The notes: a model not told the origin generated them from the sequence alone. Counted from the stretch's first letter, positions 11,001 through 18,622 are shown. The stretch: 20,644 nucleotides of DNA from Choristocarpus tenellus KU-1152 (GCA_964200185.2 CAXNAD020000383.1:1-20644), one strand, 5' to 3'. Translations and numbers: made by a program.

Positions 11001-14000
11001 CTGACAGATGTAACACAATGAATGTACCATAGTAGCAATAGCTAACATGAACAAGATACCAATCCCTTAAGTCTTTACACTCCAATCTGAAGGAGAGCAA
11101 GACTTGCAAAGAGAGACATCATACACAAACCAAACCAAACCACACCACACCACACCACACTACCAGCACTATTAATAGCATTATTTTTTCCACCTAATCC
11201 CACCTAATCACAAATATTGTAAATACCTTGCTATAAAATAATACAATCTACAACGTTGTTCATGCCCATGTCATGGACCAGCGAACAGTACTTGTGATTG
11301 CCCCCCCCCCCCCCCGCCCCCCCCCCCCCCAAAAAAAAAAGAAAAAAAAATTTTTTTTTTTTTTACCCCCCCCCCCGTGCNNNNNNNNNNAAAAAAAAAA
11401 AACAACAAATTTTTTCTACCCCATTAATAATAACAACAAAAAAAATATGTTAATACCCCCCCCCCCCCCCCTGCCCCCTGCCCACCAAGATAAAGAGTAA
11501 AAAAAATTTTTTTTTTTTCTCACCGCCTCCCAGGTACGCATGGGGGGAATCTTGGGTCCAGCCTTCTCCTCAATTGTGAAGTCAACACCCATACCCTGGT
11601 CAACACAAGCACAGACGTGTACAGCATACATGCCATACACAAGGTTACATACATAAGGTCACATACATAAGTTCACATACATAAGGTTACATACGTAAGG
11701 TTACATACATAAGGTTACATACATAAGGTTACATACATAAGGTTACATACATAAGGTTACATACAGAAGGTTACATACATAAGTTTACATACATAAGGTT
11801 ATATACGTAAGGTTACACCACGTCTTGCACATATACCACATATACCCAGTTATATCATACTTCAGATGCTGGGGAGGGAGGGAGGGGTTTGTGTGTGTGT
11901 GTGTGTGTTATAAAGGTGAGATAAAACAGTGGAAGAGACCAAATAGTCACAGGGACGCAGAGGAACAGGCAACACAATAAACTACAGACAAGAGCATAAA
12001 AGGTGCAACACAATAAACTTGATAGATCATTGTACAGACATAAACATGCCAACATAAAATAAAATATAATACATAAGTGAACACATGCCATTCTACATCA
12101 TCTGTTGTGGAGAACAATTACCAACAGCTTAAAACACTTCAACCACTTCAACCATCAGAGGATCTACACATGGCGTGTGCTATTTGTACAGGGTACAGGG
12201 TACAGGAGGGTTGCAGGGTTGTTTGTTCTTGCATGGACAAGTATATTGCCGTGCTTGAAACACTCTCCACCCCACAGGCATTCACACGATCAAGAATATA
12301 TATATATATATATATATTTCACTTGGATTGAAACCACAGAGTTGGTTTATATCTACATAGATAATGATATCGGAAATAAAGATATTGGAAACAAATAATT
12401 TTGAAATTTCGAAACTGAACCCTAACCCTAACATACATATCTGTGACACCTTAAGGGGGGAAGAATGTCCTAGCACCCCCAGGACCTCAACAATTAAGCT
12501 GCTGCACATGCTTTCAACCCTCAATAAATGGGTACAGTAACCCTCAATAAATGAGTACAATAACCCTAACCCCAAATGGGTATGTGGTACGATAGTTCCC
12601 ACAACTCTGTTTCTTGATACAAAACACCTATGGCTTCTTGGCCAGACTAGCTTATATAGAGCTCAACCTCCATGCCAACTCCAAAACAATCACCATACAT
12701 GGAGACACAACACGACATGAGATGAGATGAGATGAGATAGGATGGGGATGGGATGGGATGTGATGTGATGGGATGGGATGTACCCACCGGCAGTGGTGTT
12801 AAGATATCTGAGAACAGAATCACGCCATCAGTCTTGTAACTCCTCCATGGCTGAAGAGAGATCTCCGTAGATACCTCTGGAATCTCAGACCTCTCTCTGA
12901 AGGTAGGATACTTGGAGGAGAAAGTTAAAAAAATGGAGTAAAACATATTTTGCAATTACGTCAGTTCTAAAAAGTGAGGGAAGAGGGGGGGAGGGGTACT
13001 TAGCAGGGTATTATTAGGGTGAAATACCCTGTCAGTGTGAACAAGGAAGGTAATATATCACATGTTAGGGTGCGTTACCATTTATTATTATTATTACACT
13101 ATTTTGTTGTTTAGAGGGTGTGGTATGGTAACTCCATGAACATTTGAGATTTGGGCAACGCATTGCTTCCACATTTTCCCATGGTGCCCTTGGATCTTGA
13201 GCTGGACCTGCCTTCACCATGGGGTTTGACCTCGCTGTTGTGATGTAGTGACTACATGTCTAACACTTGTTGACACATTCACACTGGACAGTTGAAACCG
13301 AAATCAGATCCCCATGAAAAGAAATCTAAGGTTAATGCGGTTCAAATTTTAGAAATCCATGTGTGGTGAAGCCTCCTTATCAAGTGAGCCGCAAGGATGC
13401 AAGTCATCAAGACTACGTAGTGCATGCAAACAGTAAAAAATATATAAATAAAATATGTATCAGTATGATAAGGTGATAAGGTGACAAATATGGACAGTTC
13501 TGCATGGTATTTGTACAGTACATCCTGCTTCTCTGAGGTTTCCATGAAATTTTTGGCATTTTCGTGGTACAGTATAGTAGTGACTACCGTTGTCAGAATC
13601 CTACCATAAACCATGGTAGTAATGTACTCATTACTGCAGTAATCACCACCACGATGAGCCTAGAAATATTCTACGTCAGTTTAGTTAAAGGAGTGAAAGT
13701 ATCTTAGAGGGTACGAATTTTTCCCTGTTTGTCCATTTGGGGCTTGGCTTCCCATGGGTTCTTGTATAACATTTTACGACTACAAAATGTTTCGGAGTAG
13801 GTAAAATGTATACGTCATGAAAAGGTGTGTCCGGAACATGGATATTGACACTTCCTAACAAACACAATAGCCAATATTACATCAAAATCGCAACATTGGA
13901 TTTTGGGCCCCAAATGGACGCGGCTCTACCCTCTAAGATACTTTAGCTCAAAGATGAGTGGTGAAATGCACTTTCCAGGTACCCTCATACCCAACATCAA

Positions 14001-15596
14001 CAACATCACCAAATACACGAAATTTCCTGAGAAACGAAAGGCTTACAACCTAAAGCAATCTCAGTCTGTGTCCACTTTGGCAGGACATGTCTGAGGTAGA
14101 GCCTTCAGGGATACAGGGGTTCTGTACCTCATGTTGCCATAGAATATGGTAATTGTAAGCAAGGATTTACTTCCTACTAACAACCACTAGTGCAGAATGT
14201 AATTGCAATACACCTGACCTCCAATTGAAACCAGCTCAAAGCAGTCCAAGTCAAAACTGTTTGTCACAACAAACTGACCATCACTGCTCAACTGTATGAC
14301 TTCTACCTGTAGAGATAAGCAGATGCTGCCAGGTATGGTCTACATATAAAAGAAAACCTACAACTCCAGATAAACTGCCTACCTGCAACAACAAAGCAAG
14401 TGGTTCGTGTAGGTGTTGGTAGAAGCGAAGTAAGGCAAACAATTAGCATAGGCCTGGGCCGCTTTGCCAAACGTCAGTAGTATCTCTCCTTCTCTTGCCA
14501 CAAACACATACCAGTCCAACTCAACGACAACTCTCCGCAGCTTACCATAGAGCAACCGTAACTACCCTTCAGCTCCTCGGTCCTACTCATTGAACAATTG
14601 AGAGACAAACTCCTTCATAGCTCAAATATTTGAGTAACTGATCTATAACAAAAGTACATTCCAAATCCATCCATATTTCCACCAGCGGGCTCTTGGTATT
14701 ACGACTGGTACCGGTAAGCGAGAGCCGGAAAGTGGCATTGAATAGCGTACCTTCTGTACCAGGTCTCTGTACACTTGCATGTGTCGTCCTGCCTGACGCA
14801 TCATCCACACCGGCACACGCTCCACTTCCTAGAATGGGGGGAGGGAGCGACGAAAGGTAAGTTTGCCATCGAGTCCTAGTCCACGAGACAAGCATGATAT
14901 GATCACAATTTGATTATCAAGGATTGCGGCGGAAGGTTGTCATTGAAGGCACAGTGAAGGTATCCACACGTTTCTTCAGGGATACCCGCAATGGGGCCCC
15001 CTTTCCTTCAATTGTAACCTTGACCGCGCATTCCACAACCTAGTAGTCCCGATACACCGTAGTATTCAACGTGTCTGCTCCAAGTAAGGTAAAATCCCCC
15101 GCTGAAACTCCTGAGGTCTGCACAGTGTGCCGGGATATATCGTATAATCAATCACACCTCTCCACGGGCTGTCCGAAGAAGAAGGGGGTCTTCTGTTCCA
15201 GTCTTGCTGTCAGTCGCGACCTTGGAGGCCTCAGATGCCACAGCATGGAGCGAAGTCCGCCGTTGGTCCCGTCCAACCGATGACACAATCATTGATCGGG
15301 AGAGTCGTTGAGATTGAATTGTCACCCCCAGATTCCTTGAAGCTCAATCAGAAGGGTACCAAGGTGAAGGGTAAGCGGATGGCAGTAAAGTAGCAATGGA
15401 TCATGTTTAAAAGTGGTCGCTCCTAAGCCCTTGACATTCGCACACAACAGGAAAACGAACACAATCCTTGTTGCAGAGTATATAATGAGGTCTGTATCAC
15501 TTACCCGGCCGGTGCAGTGAAGGCATCAGTACCAGAGAGCAGCGCGATCGCAACAGTAATTCCACCCAGGAAACCTGAAGCTCGGTGACTTTCCAT
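4568..15596 (-). CDS. UROD: Uroporphyrinogen decarboxylase, plastid-targeted, complete in 11 coding exons
   Basis: The enzyme removes four acetate carboxyls from uroporphyrinogen III to give coproporphyrinogen III, without a cofactor, on the shared route to heme and chlorophyll; in algae it acts in the plastid. Exons in transcript order: 15596-15505, 15335-15158, 14828-14751, 12910-12788, 11595-11524, 10423-10277, 9216-9100, 8309-8217, 6857-6698, 5861-5794, 4702-4568. Joined, they give 420 residues and TAG with no internal stop and matching phases. Residues 1-31 are a signal peptide ending in DAF-TAP; about 32-80 are transit-peptide-like. The catalytic barrel follows: MRQAGR (R101, R105), FSDIL (D151), TYLVE (Y227), FDSWAGHL (S282), QGNLDP and NLGHGI (H397), matching the substrate-binding and catalytic residues known for the family. 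The phrase [14 protein letters not shown] is typical of plant, algal and cyanobacterial forms. Position 106 is His where Tyr is usual (RQAGRY). The start is the first ATG of the signal-peptide exon. Confidence 0.95.
5336..5407. repeat. 36-bp tandem duplication
   Basis: Two copies (5336-5371 and 5372-5407) differ by one base (CATGAC versus CACGAC). They lie in UROD intron 10. Confidence 0.95.
5794..5861 (-). CDS. UROD: UROD exon 10: QGNLDP segment
   Basis: Two bases complete the split Gly codon, then 22 codons follow. The acceptor is TTTTACAG and the donor AAG|GTATGT. It encodes [16 protein letters not shown], a UROD signature strand and loop. Confidence 0.95.
6006..6024. repeat. Interstitial telomere-like (GGGTTA)3
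   Basis: Three GGGTTA units in a row (19 bp) lie in UROD intron 9. This is the longest of several TTAGGG/CCCTAA runs in the window; others are at 303-314, 4211-4220, 9371-9385, 9650-9658, 10821-10833, 12420-12432 and 12561-12572. Confidence 0.8.
6556..6580. repeat. (ATAGG)5 microsatellite
   Basis: Five perfect pentanucleotide units lie in UROD intron 9, about 120 nt inside the GC donor. Confidence 0.9.
6698..6857 (-). CDS. UROD: UROD exon 9
   Basis: The exon has 53 codons plus one base (phase 1), with acceptor CCACCCAG. It encodes [17 protein letters not shown] and [10 protein letters not shown], two beta strands of the barrel, and ends QRI-G. The 3' boundary needs a GC donor (ATAG|GCATGC) to restore the conserved R(I/L)GDK junction. 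Confidence 0.9.
6871..6934. repeat. Degenerate 9-10 bp GT-rich tandem repeat
   Basis: About seven units resembling TGTGGTA(A/T)G occur. On the minus strand it is CA-rich and lies immediately upstream of the intron 8 acceptor, so it forms part of the region before exon 9. Confidence 0.85.
6993..7157. repeat. 56-bp minisatellite, about three copies
   Basis: Copies start at 6993, 7049 and 7105. Each is itself built of roughly 13-bp units of the form GAGTATAAGxxAT. The first two copies are nearly identical and the third is diverged. It keeps several minus-strand frames open, producing a false Tyr/Leu-rich reading frame beside exon 9. Confidence 0.9.
7949..7996. repeat. Compound (CA)6(GA)18 microsatellite
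   Basis: A CA run at 7949-7960 is directly followed by a GA run at 7961-7996, in UROD intron 8. Confidence 0.95.
8098..8131. repeat. 17-bp tandem duplication
   Basis: Two identical units of ACCTCTATTGTAACAAC occur in UROD intron 8. Confidence 0.9.
8217..8309 (-). CDS. UROD: UROD exon 8: FDSWAGHL segment
   Basis: The exon has 31 codons, phase 0, with acceptor TTGATAG and donor CAG|GTATAC. It contains [17 protein letters not shown]; the Ser of FDSWAG (residue 282) is the conserved substrate-binding serine. Confidence 0.95.
8809..8827. repeat. (AC)n microsatellite
   Basis: An AC run of 9.5 units lies in UROD intron 7. Confidence 0.9.
8939..8992. repeat. (CAGT)n microsatellite with TAGT variants
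   Basis: About 13 tetranucleotide units occur, perfect CAGT at the left and shading into TAGT/TACT before returning to CAGT. It lies about 110 nt downstream of the exon 7 donor in transcript direction. Confidence 0.9.
9100..9216 (-). CDS. UROD: UROD exon 7
   Basis: The exon has 39 codons, phase 0, with acceptor TTGTTCAG and donor CAG|GTCGGT. It encodes [15 protein letters not shown] and a helical stretch leading to YANYQ, matching the family's helix between TYxVEG and the FDSWAG strand. Confidence 0.92.
9800..9856. repeat. 19-bp tandem repeat, three copies
   Basis: Units at 9800, 9819 and 9838 share ATCAATAGCATC and differ only at their edges and in the last copy. They lie in UROD intron 6. 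Confidence 0.9.
9971..10121. repeat. 31-bp minisatellite, five copies
   Basis: Units start at 9971, 10002, 10033, 10064 and 10095. The core is CAGATCTTACGATAAATAGA, with the first three copies essentially identical and the last two diverging. They lie in UROD intron 6. A partial unit precedes at about 9955. Confidence 0.95.
10277..10423 (-). CDS. UROD: UROD exon 6: GFVGxPxTLATY segment
   Basis: The exon has 49 codons, phase 0, with acceptor GTGGTAG and donor GAG|GTTTGT. It contains [17 protein letters not shown]; the Tyr of TYLVE (residue 227) corresponds to the conserved active-site tyrosine. LPYT replaces the commoner (A/S)PWT. Confidence 0.95.
10462..10491 (+). other. G-run tract with quadruplex potential
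   Basis: Four runs of five to eight G are separated by single T bases on the plus strand. In the UROD transcript this is a C-rich pyrimidine tract starting about 40 nt upstream of the intron 5 acceptor. Plus-strand G runs separated by 1-nt loops fit the standard G-quadruplex pattern. Confidence 0.7.
11129..11160. repeat. (ACCAA)/(ACACC) microsatellite
   Basis: Pentanucleotide units CAAAC, then CACAC, occur in tandem in UROD intron 5. Confidence 0.85.
11299..11516. other. Homopolymer-rich sequence around an assembly gap
   Basis: Long runs of C, A and T flank ten Ns at 11381-11390 in UROD intron 5. The pattern of stacked homopolymers suggests a poorly assembled simple-sequence region; base-level content here should not be trusted. 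Confidence 0.85.
11524..11595 (-). CDS. UROD: UROD exon 5
   Basis: The exon has 24 codons, phase 0, with acceptor TTGACCAG and donor GCG|GTGAGA. It encodes [18 protein letters not shown], the strand and loop that follow the FSDIL segment in plastid-type enzymes. A 10-N gap lies 133 nt into the following intron. Confidence 0.9.
11639..11820. repeat. 14-bp minisatellite, 13 copies
   Basis: The unit is ATAAGGTTACATAC, starting at 11639 and repeated every 14 bp to 11820, with seven or more units identical to the consensus or one base away. It lies in UROD intron 4, beginning 43 nt upstream (transcript direction) of exon 5. Confidence 0.95.
11891..11908. repeat. (GT)9 microsatellite
   Basis: Nine GT units lie in UROD intron 4 next to a G/A-rich tract. 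Confidence 0.9.
12297..12317. repeat. (AT)n microsatellite
   Basis: An uninterrupted AT run of about 21 nt lies in UROD intron 4. Confidence 0.9.
12517..12562. repeat. 23-bp tandem duplication
   Basis: Two units beginning ACCCTCAATAAATG differ at two bases and are followed by a CCCTAACCCC run. Confidence 0.85.
12716..12780. repeat. Pentanucleotide GATGA/GATGG repeat
   Basis: About 13 units run up to within 8 nt of the exon 4 donor (12787). The first intronic bases of intron 4 are therefore repeat-derived on the minus strand (CATCCCATCC). Confidence 0.9.
12788..12910 (-). CDS. UROD: UROD exon 4: FSDIL segment
   Basis: The exon has 41 codons, phase 0, with acceptor CTCCAAG and donor CCG|GTGGGT. 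It starts YPTFRERSE and ends [12 protein letters not shown]; the Asp of FSDIL is the catalytic aspartate that contacts the pyrrole nitrogens. Confidence 0.95.
13696..13944. mobile_element. MITE-like inverted-repeat element, copy 1
   Basis: Terminal arms at 13696-13713 and 13927-13944 are perfect 18/18 inverted copies (AAAGTATCTTAGAGGGTA). A second inner pair at 13731-13742 and 13908-13919 is a perfect 12/12 inverted copy (GTCCATTTGGGG). The 249-bp element sits in UROD intron 3, has no transposase and shows no obvious target-site duplication. Similar arms recur at 19122-19293, which argues for a dispersed family. Confidence 0.65.
14214..14306 (-). other. Possible cassette exon in UROD intron 3
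   Basis: This 93-nt segment has an acceptor with a pyrimidine tract (TTATCTCTACAG) and a donor CAG|GTGTAT. It is a multiple of three, stop-free in phase 0 ([14 protein letters not shown] then [10 protein letters not shown]), and so could be spliced into UROD between K116 and Y117 without a frameshift. It matches nothing in known UROD enzymes and would interrupt a conserved segment. It could instead be a chance exon-like sequence or part of another nested transcript. Confidence 0.3.
14382..14561 (-). other. Open, coding-like stretch in UROD intron 3, unassigned
   Basis: Sixty stop-free codons without an ATG contain [20 protein letters not shown] and [12 protein letters not shown]. The composition is protein-like but there is no recognised family. 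It ends at TAG just after a strong acceptor-like tract (CTTTGTTGTTGCAG). It lies immediately upstream, in transcript direction, of the 93-nt exon-like segment. Confidence 0.2.
14751..14828 (-). CDS. UROD: UROD exon 3: MRQAGR active-site loop
   Basis: The exon has 26 codons, phase 0 at both ends, with acceptor TTCTAG and donor AAG|GTACGC. It encodes [12 protein letters not shown], the most conserved UROD signature; its two arginines bind the substrate carboxylates. Confidence 0.95.
15158..15335 (-). CDS. UROD: UROD exon 2: transit peptide and start of mature enzyme
   Basis: The first base completes the split Gly codon from exon 1, then 59 codons follow. The acceptor is CTTCAAG|G, placed so that the upstream in-frame TGA is excluded. 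The first 40 or so residues are rich in S, R, T and V with few acids, as in transit peptides. The exon ends [11 protein letters not shown], the usual N-terminal helix of UROD, at donor GAG|GTGTGA. Confidence 0.85.
15505..15596 (-). CDS. UROD: UROD exon 1: ATG and signal peptide
   Basis: The exon has 30 codons plus two bases (phase 2), with donor CCGG|GTAAGTG. It begins MESHRASGF, then a hydrophobic core ([13 protein letters not shown]), then TDAFTAPA. The Phe preceded by small residues and followed by x-A-P matches the ASAFAP-type cleavage motif of stramenopile plastid precursors. Confidence 0.85.
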
Positions 15597-16300
15597 AGTA
15601 GATAGCAGAGAACGAGACTACTGCACCTATCCAGGCAATGCCCTCTTTTCTAGTTTCGTGAACTATATAGGGCGGAGATAATGGGCCAGCGACGATTTGC
15701 AATCGTACAAATTGCCAAGTTGGGAGTGGCGATGTATGTAGTTTGGTACAAACCTTTCTACAACATCACCTTGCAACACTTGTAACAATGTCTGTATACT
15801 CAATATGGACTTGTTTTGAAGTAGACGCGTTTGTCTTTCAACTCCACGTTGATTACTATTAATATTGTTGGTACGTATTATTACGTATTTAGGATGTGTC
15901 ATAGAGTGTGGGAGGGGTAAGACAAAAACCAATCGACATCTACTAGTACAGGGTAGTAGAGGGACTTCTGATACTATGGTTTTCGTTTCCAACATGGTTT
16001 CTTCTTAAAATCTGTACTAACTATAGAAAATAGAAAAAATCCCAAGAATTCGTGAGGCCTCTTCTTGCCCTCTTGTTTGGTGTCTTGAGCTTGAGATGTA
16101 GGACACATCTCAAACCATCTACCTGTCCAGTTACAGATACTATCTGTCTCAAACGAGTCTTGGCCCCCCCTTTCCTACTGTAACGCCCAACCTCTCTACC
16201 CCCTACCGGATGTGTGATCTACACAGTCATCGAGAAGCCTCTCTGCTTGCTGCCTGAGACACCAAAACTTTCCGTCCCGGAGATGTTAAGATTAAGACTA
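15597..16300. other. UROD upstream region, possibly a divergent promoter
   Basis: This holds the putative UROD core promoter and then about 600 bp without a recognised gene. A minus-strand open frame of about 110 codons (15663-15995) runs through the TATA-like motif and matches no family, so it is not called. If the candidate exons at 16346-16755 are real, this is a shared divergent promoter. Confidence 0.4.
15664..15669 (-). promoter_or_regulatory. TATA-like element of the UROD promoter
   Basis: CCCTATATAGTTC lies on the minus strand about 70 nt upstream of the UROD ATG, a position consistent with a core TATA box and a short 5' UTR. There is no experimental transcription start to anchor it. 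Confidence 0.35.
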
Positions 16301-16345
16301 CGTAAGGATAAAGATATTATTTTATTGGGTGCTTTCCTGCCTCAG

Positions 16346-16755
16346 GTCCTACAGCAGCGACATTGTTGCTGGTGGACGAGTTTGTGAGGTGGCAAGGTAT
16401 CTGGACATTGCTAAAGCGATGTCCAGAAGTAGCCTTTGTCTTGATAGGGAGGTGAGCCATGTGTAGAATACCCTATGAATGACAGTAATATGTAACCAGG
16501 ACTTGATGGTGGTCAGGCTAAATAACCTCCACAGGGGAAATCTAGTGTGCTGGCTCCAGGGACTGTTTGGTGGCCCAAGAGTGCATTAGCTCCTTGGCTC
16601 ACGCTGGCTCCTGCAGTGGACTAAACTCAACGAGGAACTGACCAATCTCGTTTTGACCTTACTGTGTGTACGGACTTACCTGCTCACCATCGGAGAGGCC
16701 CTTCTGGTAACACTGAATACTCCAGTTTATTATGCGTTAAGAAAAATATTTTAGT
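16346..16755 (+). other. Candidate two-exon gene, unassigned
   Basis: The first segment (16346-16450) follows a strong acceptor-like tract (GCTTTCCTGCCTCAG) and ends at GAG|GTGAGC. Two of its frames are open: one reads SDIVAGGRVCEVARYLDIAK and the other TLLLVDEFVRWQG. A second segment (from about 16618) follows CTCCTGCAG and reads TKLNEELTNLVLTLLC, then CVRTYLLTIGEALL, ending in TAG at 16753-16755. The first frame and the second segment are both phase 0 and could be joined. No family is recognised, and the 5' start is not found. Confidence 0.22.
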
Positions 16756-17930
16756 GCCTCAGTGTTTATAGCTCCTGTCCTTCAACCTTCACGATATTTA
16801 CTTGAAGCACAATTTGACTCAACAAGGAAGTCATGCCCTCCTCAGCCCCACCCTTTTCTTCACCAAGGCCATACCTCCCCACCCTTCATCAACATGGCAG
16901 ATGGTAATAATGCATGTGCAGCACACAATCAGTATTGGTCTCATCCTACCCATTATTGCAATCTTGGTCATTTGTTTCTTGAAAGCTCCCAGTTTCTTGA
17001 TGATAAGTGGTTACAATGTTCCTGATAGGTTATCTCTCATTCATTACTGTCTTAATTTTGAATGCAAATGTACCAGCAGATCACACAGGTTGCTGATGTG
17101 ATGGTGGAGTGATCCCTGTTATGATGCCTTGTAACTACCTGCCCCATTCATATGAGTGTACTGTCTGTGTGCACCTTGCTTTGGGCATGATATCAACTCC
17201 CACTAATATGCCCATACAGTTGTACAGCCACTAAATTGTACATTTCAGCACCAATCCTCGAATCATCATTGTCTTTCCCTCGCCATTCACAAAAACAACT
17301 AACACAGCAGCTGCCATGTCCCCTCAACTAATCTCAATATACAAAGCCACTCTCCATTCCTTTCACCACACTTGCCAATATTAACCTTTAAATATATGTT
17401 TCACACTGAACAAGTACCATACACAGTTTTTGATAAATTTGACAACGACCAGCAAAAATATTTGAAAAGGGTTAATTTTGACAGTTGCCACTGACGTAAC
17501 GTCTTGAATGACATTAGTGTACCGCCAAGTGCACTCAAAATCAAAATATGGTCTTGAATAGATCTCTCATGACTAAGGTGTCTCTCCAACTTTGGTCAAC
17601 AGCCAAAAGGACCCCTTTACACGATCTGCACAAGATCAAAATCCAGATAAGCTCTTTGTTCCTGAGCCATTCCTATTGCCAAAGGAAAAGTCGCTAGATA
17701 AGACTGAAACTGAAGGTGTTTACTCAATACATTCTATCGTACAGTTCACATTGTTTCACAATGAGCATTACGAGTCAAGCATGGCCAAACAATCATTCAC
17801 CATTATTAGCATAGCATTGCTTTGGGCTGCGTTCTAGCTGGGTCAAGTTCAATGTTTCTCACAACTGGCTCGCAATCTTGAATCCTCATTTTTCTGTGTC
17901 ACAGTGCCTTTTCTGAGTCAGCGAAAGTTG
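16756..17930. other. Spacer without a confident gene
   Basis: Open frames of 80-100 codons occur on the plus strand (16762-17101 and 17592-17837). Neither has a recognised domain or splice context. The first overlaps itself in two frames; the second ends in a hydrophobic stretch (IISIALLWAAF). Confidence 0.5.
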
Positions 17931-17937
17931 CTGTAGC

Positions 17938-18056
17938 CCCCCCCCCCCCCCCCAACCCCCCCCTCCAGAAAAGGAAATTTTTTCCTATCCCCCCCACAAC
18001 TTATTAATGTAAATTTTATTTTTTTTTNNNNNNNNNNCTGTAGCCCCCCCCCCCCA
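17938..18056. other. Assembly gap flanked by duplicated sequence
   Basis: CTGTAG followed by a long C run occurs on both sides of the ten Ns (17932 onward and 18038 onward), with poly-C, poly-T and poly-A stutters between. This looks like an assembly duplication at a poly-C tract, not genuine biology. Confidence 0.8.
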
Positions 18057-18414
18057 AAGATGCCCAGTACAGTTATAGTAGATGTCTACAGTGCATCACA
18101 CAATTTAATACTGGCAAATTTTATTACTTGTTGCATTTCTATTCTGTCCCTGAAGAACTTACACTGCAACCTGTACTTTCTCTCACATAACGTCCCACCC
18201 ACAACTCAGTGTCACTAAGGTAGTCCCACCATGGGCAGAGACCAATGCACTCACAAACACACTGTACACCTGTAGCCCAATTGCACTTCAAAGTATGTCT
18301 TGACAACCCTTACAACTTTGCTGGTGAATTGAGAGCGTTACAGGAGTAGGCAGTTGACAACACCATTGGAGGCATATTGATACCCGATGTTGATGTCACT
18401 ACCGAGCAACAAGG

Positions 18415-18622
18415 GAGGTAGATAATAGTTTTCAACCCTCATAATGTGGTCTAGCACACAACAGGGGAGGTAGATAATAGTTTTCAACCCTCATAATGTG
18501 GTCTAGCACACAACAGGGGAGGTAGATAATAGTTTTCAACCATCATAATGTGGTCTAGCACACAAGAGGGGAGGTAGATAATAGTTTTCAATCCTCATAG
18601 TGTGGTCTAGCACACAACAGGG
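18415..18622. repeat. 52-bp minisatellite, four copies
   Basis: Units start at 18415, 18467, 18519 and 18571, each beginning GAGGTAGATAATAG and ending CACACAACAGGG, plus a five-base partial fifth. The first two copies are identical, the third differs at two positions and the fourth at two others. Confidence 0.95.

Noticed and set aside
11273-11500. Plus-strand open frame rich in Pro and Lys
   Set aside because: It is a translation of poly-C and poly-A runs across the N gap, with no biological support.
13178-13224. Short inverted repeat CCCATGGTG / CACCATGGG in UROD intron 3
   Set aside because: Nine-base arms centred on the common CCATGG palindrome are likely by chance, and no second copy was found.
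13342-13614. Minus-strand open frame of 90 codons in UROD intron 3
   Set aside because: No recognised motif, no good flanking splice sites, and not needed by the UROD exon chain.
15663-15995. Minus-strand open frame of 110 codons upstream of UROD
   Set aside because: It runs over the putative UROD promoter and TATA-like motif, ends just before the UROD exon 1 region and resembles no family.
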